Shown here piece by piece: positions 44,123-54,661 of a stretch of DNA of 64,000 nt. Under the pieces are notes generated by a model. It had not been told where the DNA came from. It worked only from the letters and a program-made list of their open reading frames with translations, and searched no databases. How positions within the stretch are numbered: the stretch's first letter is position 1; the number at the start of each line of letters is the position of its first letter. The stretch lies in contig CM057350.1 of NCBI GenBank assembly GCA_030015575.1, forward strand, positions 522,466,959-522,530,958. The letters run 5' to 3'. Both the position numbers and the translations under genes were made by a program. This DNA is from Agapanthus africanus. Lineage: Eukaryota > Streptophyta > Magnoliopsida > Asparagales > Amaryllidaceae.

Positions 44123-47100
44123 GTGTTTTCTTCTCTCTCTCTCCAGGTAGCGACCATTTCATGCCTTAATAAAGATAAAAATATGGATGTATTGACCGAA
44201 CCCGCATGTTATACTGTGCTGGGGAACGTTGGTTCCGTTCTTTCTTATAAGAGTTATAGGAATGAACAGGATATAGGGGAATACCAGGATTCCCATGCCA
44301 CCCGAATGAAGAAAGTACATAATGATGCATTTTCTTCGGGTGTGTTCGTTACTGAGAACTGTTTCTCTATTTGCTCTACGTCCTGGGTATTGGATACCGG
44401 GTCGGGATCCCATATATGTAATCAGTTACATGGGCTAAGGAAAGGTAGAGAACTTGGAGAAGGTGATAAGGACATAAGAGTTGGAAATGGTGCAATTGTT
44501 GCAGCTAAGACTGTCGGGGAATATCACCTTGTATTACCAACTGGTAATACATTGGTTCTGAACGAATGCTATTACATGCCGAACCTGATATGCAACATTA
44601 TATCAGTTTCTTTATTAAGTAAAGAGGGATATAATTTTGTATTACAGGACAATGTTATGAACATTTTCCGTAACCAAAAGTTGGTTGGATCAGGCACGTT
44701 ATGCAATGGCATTTATGTTCTAAATCAATCAACAGTTCTGAGCATAACAAACACACACAAGAGGAAGAGTTCTGAACTCAACGAATCCTACTTGTGGCAT
44801 TGTAGACTGGGTCACATCAATGTGACACGACTGGCTAAGTTGCATAAGGATGGATATTTGAAACCTTTCGAATTTTCATCTTATGACACTTGCCAGTCAT
44901 GTCTCAAAGGCAAGATGACCAAAACTCCGTTTACGGGACACGGAGAAAGAGTTACCGAACTCTTGGGACTGATACATAGTGATGTATGTGGTCCCATGTC
45001 TACACATGCCAGGGATGGTTCTTCGTACTTCATTACATTCACTGACGATCTCTCAAGATACGGACATGTGTACTTGATAAGACACAAGTCTGAAACTTTT
45101 GAGAAATTTAGAGAATATAAACAAGAAGTCGAAAACCAAACCGGAAAGAGTATTAAAATCCTTCGATCTGATCGAGGAGGTGAATACTTGAGCAATGAAT
45201 TCCTGGACTTCCTAAAAGAGAATGGGATTCTCTCTCAGCTGACTCCTCCATATACACCACAGCACAACGGTGTATCGGAGCGGAGGAACCGCACCCTATT
45301 AGATATGGTGCGCTCTATGATAAGCACAGCTGAGTTACCTATTTCCTTCTGGGGGTATGCGCTTGAGACAGCCATACATCTACTGAATATGGTCCCCACC
45401 AAATCAGTGCCTACCACTCCATATGAGATATGGAAAGGGAAGAGACCATGTCTTAACTATGTTAAGATATGGGGTTGTCCAGCCTATGTCAAACGACAAA
45501 ATCTGGACAAACTCGAGGCACGGTCTGTTCTATGCAAATTTGTAGGATATCCCAAGAATTCTCAAGGGTATATCTTCTACCACCCTGAGGAACAAAGAGT
45601 GTTTGTTTCTCGGCATGCCACCTTTTTAGAAAAGGAATTTCTTGAAAAAGAGATTAGTGGTCATGAGGTAGAACTGGAAGAGGTTCCAGCTGCAGAAGCT
45701 ACAACAGAAGATCTGGTGGAACCAGAGGATTCCGTAGTTCCCGATGAACCCCAGCCACTCCGCCGATCTAGTAGGGTTCCTCGCCAACCTGAGAGATACT
45801 ACGGTTTTCTCGTGGACGGTGGGAGCGAGGATTGCATCATGGAGGATGATGACCCAACTAGCTTCGAGCAGGCCATCACGAGTACGGACTCAGTGAAATG
45901 GCTGGATGCTATGCGGTCCGAGATGGATTCCATGTACACCAACAAAGTATGGACTTTGGAAGTTGCTCCTGAAGGGGTAAAACCCATTGGGAGCAAGTGG
46001 ATCTTCAAGAAGAAACTTGGTGTAGATGGGAAAGTGGAGACTTTCAAAGCTAGACTTGTAGCAAAGGGTTTTCGTCAAAGACCAGGTGTGGACTATGACG
46101 AGACCTTTTCTCCAGTAGCTATGCTTAAATCCATCCGAATCATGCTTGCCATTGCTGCCTTTCATGAGTACGAAATCTGGCAAATGGATGTTAAGACCGC
46201 CTTTCTAAATGGTGATTTAGAAGAGTGCGTGTACATGACTCAGCCGGAGGGCTTCGTAGACAGTGGGAGCAGCGGGAAGGTGTGCAAGCTGCTTAAATCC
46301 ATTTATGGATTAAAGCAAGCATCGCGGAGTTGGAACATCTGCTTTGACGTCGTTATCAAAGAGTTTGATTTCGTCAAAAATCCAGATGAACCTTGTATCT
46401 ACAAGAAGGTGGCAGAGAGTAAGGTTGTCTTCCTCGTATTGTACGTGGACGACATACTCTTGATAGGAAATGATATTCCTATGCTGCAATCGGTGAAGCT
46501 CTTCTTATCACAAAGATTCTCAATGAAAGATCTTGGTGATACCTCCTGCATATTGGGAATTAGGATCTATAGAGATAGATCCAAACGGATTTTGGGATTG
46601 TCCCAGTCCAGGTACATTGACACCATACTAAAGAGGTTTAGTATGGAAGAGTCCAAGCGTGGGAACATGCCCACGATCTCTGGAGTCACTCTCTCCAAAG
46701 AGATGTCTCCCAAGACTGATTTGGAGAGAGCTCGCATGCAAGGGATACCCTATGCTTCGGCAGTAGGCTCTATCATGTATGCGATGCTATGTACCAGACC
46801 CGATGTAGCATACTCACTAAGTGTAGTGAGCAGGTATCAAGCTGATCCTGGAGAGAGTCACTGGACAGCTGTGAAGAGCATTCTCAAGTACTTGCGAAGG
46901 ACTAGAGATATGTTCTTGGTGTATGGTAACGGAGAACTCCAAGTGGAGTCCTTTACCGATTCGAGCTTCCAGAGTGATAAGGACGACTCTAAGTCGCAGT
47001 CGGGCTTTGTCTTTATCCTTTACGGAGGGGCGGTTAGCTGGAAAAGTTCCAAGCAGGAAACCGTGGCAGACTCGACGATGGAGGCTGAATACATCGCTGC

Positions 47101-47428
47101 CAACGATGCTGCTAAAGAAGCTGTCTGGATCAAGAAGTTCATTTCTGAACTTGGTGTGGTTCCATCCATTGAGCATCCAATACCTTTGTATTGCGATAAC
47201 AATGGAGCGGTGGCTTTGGCCAAGGAACCCAGGTCCCATCAGCGGTCCAGGCATATTCTGAGGCGGTATCACCTGATCCGGGAGATAGTTGATCGCCGGG
47301 AGATCGAGGTCAGGAGAGTTGACACGAAGAACAACACGGCGGATCCACTCACGAAGGCCATTCCCCAGATACAGTTTGAGAGACTCTTCGGGATGCTCGG
47401 TATGAGATACTACAGCAGCTGGCCCTAG
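44123..47428 (+). CDS. Element G copia pol: protease, integrase, RT, RNase H
   Basis: An uninterrupted 1101-codon frame. Protease active site LDTGSGSHIC (Asp91). Integrase zinc domain LWHCRLGHIN to CQSCLKGK, catalytic Asp287 (IHSDVCGP), Asp350 (LRSDRGGEY) and Glu386 (GVSERRNRT), the normal Asp-35-Glu spacing. RT has KARLVAKGFRQ, WQMDVKTAFLNG and YVDDILLIG (Asp776-Asp777). RNase H has FTDSSF (Asp946), MEAEYIA (Glu989), YCDNNGA (Asp1025) and RYHLIREIV. Domain order is that of Ty1/copia; I do not assign a lineage. The capsid and zinc knuckle normally in front of the protease are absent, so Gag would have to come from another element. The first 40 residues are not recognisable, and a splice acceptor near 44146 could mean the true start lies elsewhere. 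Confidence 0.95.
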   Translation: MFSSLSLQVATISCLNKDKNMDVLTEPACYTVLGNVGSVLSYKSYRNEQDIGEYQDSHATRMKKVHNDAFSSGVFVTENCFSICSTSWVLDTGSGSHICNQLHGLRKGRELGEGDKDIRVGNGAIVAAKTVGEYHLVLPTGNTLVLNECYYMPNLICNIISVSLLSKEGYNFVLQDNVMNIFRNQKLVGSGTLCNGIYVLNQSTVLSITNTHKRKSSELNESYLWHCRLGHINVTRLAKLHKDGYLKPFEFSSYDTCQSCLKGKMTKTPFTGHGERVTELLGLIHSDVCGPMSTHARDGSSYFITFTDDLSRYGHVYLIRHKSETFEKFREYKQEVENQTGKSIKILRSDRGGEYLSNEFLDFLKENGILSQLTPPYTPQHNGVSERRNRTLLDMVRSMISTAELPISFWGYALETAIHLLNMVPTKSVPTTPYEIWKGKRPCLNYVKIWGCPAYVKRQNLDKLEARSVLCKFVGYPKNSQGYIFYHPEEQRVFVSRHATFLEKEFLEKEISGHEVELEEVPAAEATTEDLVEPEDSVVPDEPQPLRRSSRVPRQPERYYGFLVDGGSEDCIMEDDDPTSFEQAITSTDSVKWLDAMRSEMDSMYTNKVWTLEVAPEGVKPIGSKWIFKKKLGVDGKVETFKARLVAKGFRQRPGVDYDETFSPVAMLKSIRIMLAIAAFHEYEIWQMDVKTAFLNGDLEECVYMTQPEGFVDSGSSGKVCKLLKSIYGLKQASRSWNICFDVVIKEFDFVKNPDEPCIYKKVAESKVVFLVLYVDDILLIGNDIPMLQSVKLFLSQRFSMKDLGDTSCILGIRIYRDRSKRILGLSQSRYIDTILKRFSMEESKRGNMPTISGVTLSKEMSPKTDLERARMQGIPYASAVGSIMYAMLCTRPDVAYSLSVVSRYQADPGESHWTAVKSILKYLRRTRDMFLVYGNGELQVESFTDSSFQSDKDDSKSQSGFVFILYGGAVSWKSSKQETVADSTMEAEYIAANDAAKEAVWIKKFISELGVVPSIEHPIPLYCDNNGAVALAKEPRSHQRSRHILRRYHLIREIVDRREIEVRRVDTKNNTADPLTKAIPQIQFERLFGMLGMRYYSSWP

Positions 47429-47430
47429 TG

Positions 47431-47442
47431 CAAGTGGGAGAT
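47431..47442 (+). other. Polypurine tract of element G
   Basis: CAAGTGGGAGAT just before the 3' LTR start TGTTAG at 47443. It is a short tract of copia type. Confidence 0.85.
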
Positions 47443-47684
47443 TGTTAGTTGTATGTATGCCCTAGAGGCCAGTATTGTACAGATTATGTATATTATATTG
47501 GATGCTTGGACATATATAGAGATGACTTTCTTGCTCGACATGATAGTATGCTATCTGGTTACTCTTTATCTTAACATGTACACTAGTCTCTTTATACTGT
47601 CTTATAGTTACATGTTGGTAAAGCCCTTAGGATTTGTACTTGACTACATGGACTATGATGCAGATCATACTAGTGGGGACATGG
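47443..47684 (+). repeat. Element G 3' LTR, first piece
   Basis: Identical to 39115-39356 except for one base seen by eye (TGTACACTAG against TGCACACTAG). It ends in CATGG, the target duplicated by solo LTR I. Confidence 0.95.
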
Positions 47685-49810
47685 TGTTGGAGATAGTGCC
47701 CTCAGAGTCAATTATTGGATCACAGGCACGTGATTGCAATGATTGAGGGAGGACCTATCCCGGTAGGACAGTCTTACTCGAGATGATAGTATGCTATCTG
47801 GTTTATCTTTATCATCGTGTACTGCTTTAGGTGACCTGACATGTCGCTATTACACGTTGATAGAGCCCCTAGGATTCTTGCTTGACTACCAGCAGTATGA
47901 TGGCGATCATATACGTGGGAGCTGGTAGTCTATAAGCACATCCTTAAAAGGTCCCTAGTCGTAGGAGTTTCGAGACAGGGCATCGATACTCCATTAGTAG
48001 ACTAGTGTATACAGTCGAGACCCCGACGAGGGGCGGTGGCCGGTCTCACAAGCCACTGGTGTCAGTTGGTTCACCTAAGATGTATACAGGTGCTCATTGG
48101 GTTATGAGTACACCGGACAGGACTCGCCGGGAACCTGCTAGTTGGTCATATACCAGATGTCAGATAGCAGTTCCCTGGTGACATGTGTACAGGTTAGTTC
48201 ATCGACCTGAGATCGTCATTTGTCTCATGTGAGTTCCCACTGTGCTTTGATTACTACCCTACCACGGCTCAAAGGAGTCGTGCAAACAGGTTTTAGTTGG
48301 GTACAGTCCCGAGCCACATGGAGGCAGTGAGCGGATCTGCAGGGGTTCGTCTCTCCCGGTATTGGGGGTGAGGTCGCGCTGTGTCTAGGAGAGCCATTAC
48401 ACAAAGCCCTCGGCCGAGGCAGGAGATTTACTGGTAGGTATTCCAGTAGTATCTCAGGGTGTTCTGGGCTACGCTCCGACACGACTTGTACCGCTTTTGG
48501 GGGTCTGACTTTTACCAACCCCCTAGGCCCGCCATGCGATACTCATAGACGAACGGACCGGACTGTATGGATATTGTCACTGACAGGCTCAGTTGGGTGT
48601 CGGGGTGAGCTTCCTCATCGACGTCCCATTTGGTCAATACCTGGTGGCCCGTCACGTATTGGCTTATACCTCTGACGTACTAGTGGTTAAATCCACAGCC
48701 AAGGTATTGACGAGTCTTTAGAGTCCACCACACTCAGTTACTCAAGTTTCGGGCGAAACGCTGTAGAGGCCGTATGGAGATATGGCAGGGTTCGATCAGA
48801 TACGTGCGGTATTGCACGGATCGTTGATCGGACGGTTTTTACTAGCCGGCTTTGGCTTAAGCCGGATTCTAGTATTTGATAGTGTAGTTTTGTCTCTTTG
48901 CATTTGTGTTCAGTGGGAATACAAATGCGGGCATGTATTTGCAGTAGTGGGTTTTCCTGTAATTTATTACGGGACCAGTTTTCTGGAGTTGCCAGTTTGC
49001 ATTCCGTTCCGGCCGGTTTTCCTTTGTTCTTTCCCGGCCGGATTTTCCGGTGGAGGGTGTTAATTGCAAGTTTGCAATTAACATTTAGTGGAGGGCTTTC
49101 TTGCATATATAGCTTTTTGATGAGACTAGCCTCATGATGATATTCTATTTTGGTCATTTCCATTGCTTATCTTATGAGTGGATTTGTGATGAGAGAGATG
49201 TGTGACTTTAATCATGATTATTCTTTTCTTTTGAGATTTATTTGGAGAAGTATTCTTTTTCTCTCTCCAATCTTCTTCATTCTTGAGAGGGGCCGGCCAT
49301 TCTTGAGGGAGGAAAATGAGAGGATCATTTTTCTAGTGGTGAAAAGATATCATCTCATTCTCATGCTTGCTTGCTTGCAAAATTACACAAATCCCTCCAT
49401 AGCCTTTTATTCCTTTCCTCCAAACATCATGGCAACTTCATGAAACCCCAAAGAGATAACCTTCTACACTATTTCTATAGCAAGCCTTGGACGCGTCGGC
49501 TAGCCAACTTCGCGCCCGAGTTGCCTCGGTCAAGAGGCGGGAGCCCGTAAAAGATTCCGTCTACGTGGTGCCCTTTCCGACGAGCGAGGAGGTGACGGAG
49601 ATTCCGCGGGGATCGGAGTGGAGACGAAGACCGAAGGACACGGATCGCTTGGTATATCTCTCACCCCATCTCTAGCTAGCTAGTATAGGTTAATGGTTTA
49701 CGATCCGGGTTTTTCATTGTCCGCGGTAGCGCCGGTTTCCGAGTAAGGAAAATTTTTTATTCCGCATTTTGGCCTCGGTATGACGGCCGGGGCGCTGCCG
49801 TGGCGCAACA
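47685..49810 (+). mobile_element. Solo LTR I (copia-like), TSD CATGG
   Basis: TGTTGGAGATAG...GGCGCAACA, 2126 bp, flanked by CATGG (47680-47684 and 49811-49815). It is related to the G LTR in long stretches (for example GTCCCTAGTCGTAGGAG, GAGATCGTCAT, CCCACTGTGCTTTGAT) but clearly another family. No internal region is present. The open frames at 48782, 49150 and 49487 have no recognisable domain. Confidence 0.93.
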
Positions 49811-49815
49811 CATGG

Positions 49816-51795
49816 TAGTCCATAAGTACATCCTTCAAGGTCCCTAGTCGTGGGTGTATCGAGATGGGGCATCGATATACCAGAGTAGACTAGCGTATAC
49901 GCTTCTCGACCCATGTGATGGGCGATGGATGATCCCATATCCATTGGTGTTTGACATCAGAGATGGTGTACGGGTGCTCAGTGGTGACTGGGTACACTGG
50001 ACGGACTCGCCGAGAACTCCCAGATGGTATTATACCTCACGTCAGATGGCAGTTCTCAGGTGACACTTGTACAGGTTAGTCTGTAGACCCGAGATCGTCA
50101 TAGAGTCTTGTGTGATTCCCACTGTGCTTTGATCTCCACCTTACCACGTCCATGAGGGCGTGCAAAACGGTGGTCTTTGGGTACAGTCCCGAGTCACATG
50201 GAGGCAATGAGCGATAGGAGGGGTTTCGTCTCTCCCGGTATTGGGAGTTGATGTTGCGCTGTGCTCGATTGGCCGTAACAGGGAAGTCCCTGGCCAGGGC
50301 TGATCAGAGATTTGCTGGTAAGTGTTACCAGTAGTTTCTCGACCCGTTACGAGCCTCACATCAGCACGACTTATCGGGTTATTGGGGTCTGACGTATACC
50401 ACCCCTAGACTTGATATGCGACATATCTGACGAAGAGACCGGACTGTACGGTAAGTGTTACTGGTCGGATTCGCAGGAGTGTGAGCGGGCTAGCTCGTCG
50501 ATCTTCTGATCGCTCAATACCCGGGTGGCCGTTACGTTTAGCAGACCGCTTGCGGCTTGTGGGTGCTTGATATGATCATCATCTGCTACCGGCGTATTGA
50601 CGAGTCTTTAGAGTCCTACACAGAGGTTTCCTGGTTCAAGCGAAATGAAATAGGAGCGCATATGAGATATGTGCAGGACCGAGAATAATGTGTGTATGTG
50701 ATACCGCATTTCATTCTCGCGATATATGTTTCGATTGGTTATATTCGATATGACCTAGTTATCGAATCATTGATTCGATAAATCGATACATTACATTCTG
50801 GTCGGTCATGTGCGACATGACCGGATCATTGAATCAAATGTTGATTTAATGATTTAATGCATAATTATATATTTGATATATTGCATTGCATTAACTAGTA
50901 TTGGTTCACTTTAAACGGATTTTTCTCATTTGATGCACATTGTATATGTGATATACTTTAGTGCACTACTTTGTATCATGTTTGATGATACTTGATCATA
51001 TAGTTAAGTTTATAGAATTAATCCATGGTTAATTTGATAATTAGGGTTTTGCATATTCATTTATTTATTTATTTGTTTATTTATTTATATGAAATGAATT
51101 AAGATAAGAATGGTGGCTTTATTTGTTTTATATTGAAGCTTCATGAAGCTTTGACTTTGCTAACCATCCTTATCTTCATGCTTAACCCTAACCCATCCAA
51201 GTGACCATGGTTAATTCTCTACACTTAACCCTAGTTCATGTTATGATAAGTATTTGATTTAAATTTATTTTTAACACAATACTTATCATATTCTTTTCTT
51301 GAGCTCATCTTCTTCTTCTTCTTCAAGCTTGCTACTCTAATGGCAACTTGAGATTTAGTGAGAGAAATCCAATTCTAAAGTGAACCCACCTCCTATTTCT
51401 TCACCCTCTACCTCTTGCCAAGTTGTTTTGGGTGTTTACTTCACAAGTTTCACAAGTTTGTGAAGTCGGAGCTTGAACTTGCGATGCCTCGACGTAGATC
51501 GTCTTTGACACGAAGCCGGCGACCTAGCTCACCCGTTTCTCCGACGAAGCCGACGCTTGAGCCCAGGGTTCGACTTGGACAGCGAGAAGACTTCTTTGCG
51601 GAGCCGTGGAGGTGGATATCCGGATCTACAAAGGTTGTAATTTCCGTATCCTAGTAGTTAAGTGTTAACTAGCTTTCTATTTCGCCTAAACTTCTAGTTT
51701 AAGATCCGTAGTCTAGGGTTTCTCGGCACCAAAAATTTTAAATTGGCATGTTCGATGCCTTGTGGGACCTTATTAGAGTGCCTAGGAACCTTTCA
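49816..51795 (+). repeat. Element G 3' LTR, second piece
   Basis: Continues the LTR from the second CATGG, with about ten substitutions and one change in the TTTA microsatellite relative to 39357-41328. It ends at CCTTTCA followed by CCAGG. Confidence 0.95.
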
Positions 51796-51800
51796 CCAGG

Positions 51801-52003
51801 GACACAACTAAATTTAACACCTTATGCTTGTTTATATTTTAATTCAATAAAAGCTATGATTTTTACTTTAAAAAATTAAATTTTCATAAAGAATTACGCA
51901 AAAAGGATTTTGATCTTGGTTTTCGGCTTACTCGGATTGTTTATATGACTTTAGATATTATACTATCTAAGTGTCAGTCACATCCAAACTTTGGGTCGTG
52001 ACA
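51801..52003 (+). mobile_element. Element F: 5' LTR, second piece
   Basis: Resumes after the G target duplication and ends TTGGGTCGTGACA, the same end as E. It is followed by the F primer site. Confidence 0.85.
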
Positions 52004-52007
52004 AAGT

Positions 52008-52019
52008 TGTTATCAAAGC
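52008..52019 (+). other. Mutated primer binding site of element F
   Basis: TGTTATCAAAGC, two changes from TGGTATCAGAGC. It is four bases after the LTR end, as in E and H. Confidence 0.85.
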
Positions 52020-52249
52020 GTAGGGTTAACCTTACGGAATCGAGTAGTGAATTAAGATAGGTTGACGGTGGAGTAGGTGAATTAGGATGAGTGCAGTACC
52101 GTACGTATGTTCCGCGGCATATTTACGTTACCACACTCAGCCTAATTAACCTTAGGATGTATGTCTTGATTTGTCCTTCCTTTGATTCTCTGTTATTGAT
52201 TGTTCCTATTCATAAGCCTTATCAACTCTGGTTTCTTTTTCCAGTTGCT

Positions 52250-54661
52250 ATGGCTACGCGTGCTAGACGAGCCGCAGCCAGGGATGCAGCTAGAGCGAGT
52301 CCGCCTGTGACGGCGACTGGTACACCGGACGTTCCGGCGGTGCATGAGCATGTTGATCCTCCTCCTCCAGATCGCATGACTAGGATAAAGGAGGGCATGT
52401 TGGGATTGCAGCGAGTGGTAGGACAGTTAGCTGAGGCCACTTGAGTACTGAGACAGGATCCGGCACCGACCATGGTAGAGTCCGAGGTACAGCCTACGCA
52501 GACAGTAGCACTTGTAGATACGAGAGTGATAGAGGTATCACTTGCAGAGTTAATGAGGTTGAGACATCCGGTATTTACAGGGACCGATGTAGCGGAGGAT
52601 CCTCAGTCCTTTCTTGATAGGATAGTGAGGATTGACAGATCATTGCGATGTTCTGATGCGAGGTCGGTTGAGCTGACTAGTTTTCGTTTAGAGGGACTTG
52701 CATAGGAGTGGTGTGAGTCGATGGAGAGAGGACGAGCTACGGGTCTTCCTCCGATGTTGTGGACCGAGTTTTCCGAGGTCTTTCTTGCCAGATTTCTTCC
52801 ACAGAGTGTGAGAGACGCTAGAGCTAGCGGTTTTGAAGCGTTGCGGAAATCGACGAGTATGTCGGTGGCAGATTATGATTTACGATTCACCCAGTTGTCG
52901 CGCTATACTCCATACTTAGTACCTACGGAGGAGCTTCGGGTGAAGAGGTTCCTAAGGAGTTTGGACACGCAGTTGTCTCTAGCTATAGGCTCCCAGCATT
53001 TTGATACGTATGCGCAGGCCATGGATGCAGCGATACGAGTGGAGGAGCATTTGAGCGAGGCAGTGGTTGTTCCAGAGCCAAAGAGGAGTAGACCGTTTGG
53101 GCCGATGACTGGGCAGTTTGGCAGAGGTAGAGGTAGAGGTAGAGGTAGGTACACTCCAGGCCGCAGTTTCGGACGAGGTTGGGCCCAGGGCCAGATGTTC
53201 AGTTCATACCCAGATGATCAGAGGACCCCATCTATATGTTTTAGTTGTGGACTTCCAGGACATTTTGCGAGGGATTGTAGATCCCAGGGAGGGACCATTG
53301 TTCCACAGGTTGCTTTACCCCCTCCACCTTCTACGCCGATGGCTTTACTTCCTCCACCAGTTGGCACTACGCGACAGGCAGTTGCACCACGAGGTCGAGG
53401 CTTTGCAGGACGCTCTCAGAGAAGTCGAGGAGATAGAGGTAGAGGACGACAGGATGCAGGCAGGGGCCAGGCACGGGTTTTTGCACTGACGCCACAGGAT
53501 GCCCAGGCATCAAATGTAGTCGTGACAGGTACTCTTGAAGTATGTTTGTTAGAGGCACATATTTTATTTGATCCCTGTTCTACACATTCTTATGTATCTT
53601 CACGATTTGCACTTTCTTTGGGGAAAGAGTCATCATTATTAGAGTTACCATTAGTGGTGATTACCACAGTGGGAGATTCTTTTATAGCTCGGCACGTATT
53701 CAGGTCATGTTCTGTGCGTATTGGTGATAGAGATTCGCTAGTTGATCTGATTCTCCTGGATATGTTAGATTTCGATATACTTCTTGGTATGGATTGGTTG
53801 GCCGCTTGTCATGCCTATGTAGATTGTCAGGGGAAAGCGGTTAGATTTTGTTTTCCAGGTGAACCGGTTTTTGTTGTGCACGGGGACGATAATATTACTC
53901 CTGCCAACATGATTTCTACTCTTTGTGCGGGACGACTCTTGAAGAAGGGTTGTCATGGGTTCTTGGCATTTGTTCAGGACTTGGGAGTCGCTGAGATTCC
54001 ATTGGACCAGGTTCCGATCGCACGAGAATTTCCGGAGGTGTTTCCTGCTGAGTTACCAGGATTACCGCCCGATCGCAATATTGAATTTTGCATTGACTTG
54101 ATTCCAGGCGCGGGGCCTATTTCTATACCACCCTATCGGATGGCCCCGACGGAGTTGAAAGAACTCAAAAGCCAGTTGCAAGAGTTGTTAGATAGAGGAC
54201 TTGTTCGTCCTAGTGTATCGCCGTGGGGAGCTCCTGTCTTATTCGTAAGGAAGAAGGATGGTAGTATGAGACTATGCATCAACTACCGACAGCTGAATTG
54301 CGTCACTGTGCGAAATAGGTACCCATTACCTCGTATTGATGACTTGTTCGATCAGTTGCAAGGGGCCGGCTACTTCTCCAAGATTGATTTGCGGTCAGGG
54401 TATCACCAGTTGAAGGTTCGGAAGGATGACATTCCAAAGACTGCGTTTCGCACACGATATGGGCACTATGAATTTCTGGTGATGTCGTTCGGACTCACCA
54501 ACGCTCCAGCAGCTTTTATGGATATGATGAACCGTATCTTCAGGCCATTTCTTGATCAGTTTATTATAGTATTCATTGATAATATCCTCGTTTATTCCCA
54601 GAGCCAAGAGGAGCACGAGCAGCATTTGTGTATCACGTTGTAGACATTGAAGGAGCATCAG
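52250..54661 (+). pseudogene. Element F gag-pol, Tekay-type, cut in RT by H
   Basis: One frame from ATG 52250 with stops at 52442 (TGA), 52703 (TAG) and 54641 (TAG). Gag has FTGTDVAEDPQSFLDRI and [20 protein letters not shown], then a zinc knuckle [14 protein letters not shown] starting at residue 330. The protease reads [12 protein letters not shown] (Asp441), where the essential Gly is Cys. RT has [32 protein letters not shown] and FIDNILVYS, where the second catalytic Asp is Asn (residues 777-778). The frame ends at 54661 at the LTR of H. H has CAG at the places of the last two stops. The rest of pol should lie beyond H. Confidence 0.93.

Larger units (their letters stand above)
39115..51795 (+). 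mobile_element. Element G: complete Ty1/copia element lacking gag, TSD CCAGG
   Basis: LTRs start TGTTAGTTG (39115 and 47443) and end CCTTTCA (41328 and 51795). CCAGG flanks both sides (39110-39114, 51796-51800). It has a primer site, a long leader, one intact pol frame and a polypurine tract. The 3' LTR carries solo LTR I. LTR differences counted by eye are about a dozen over 2.2 kb (about 0.5%), so insertion is recent. No gag is found between primer site and pol. Confidence 0.95.

Noticed and set aside
49487..49675. Possible host gene fragment in solo LTR I
   Set aside because: It lies wholly within the LTR borders fixed by CATGG, is short and has no known domain.
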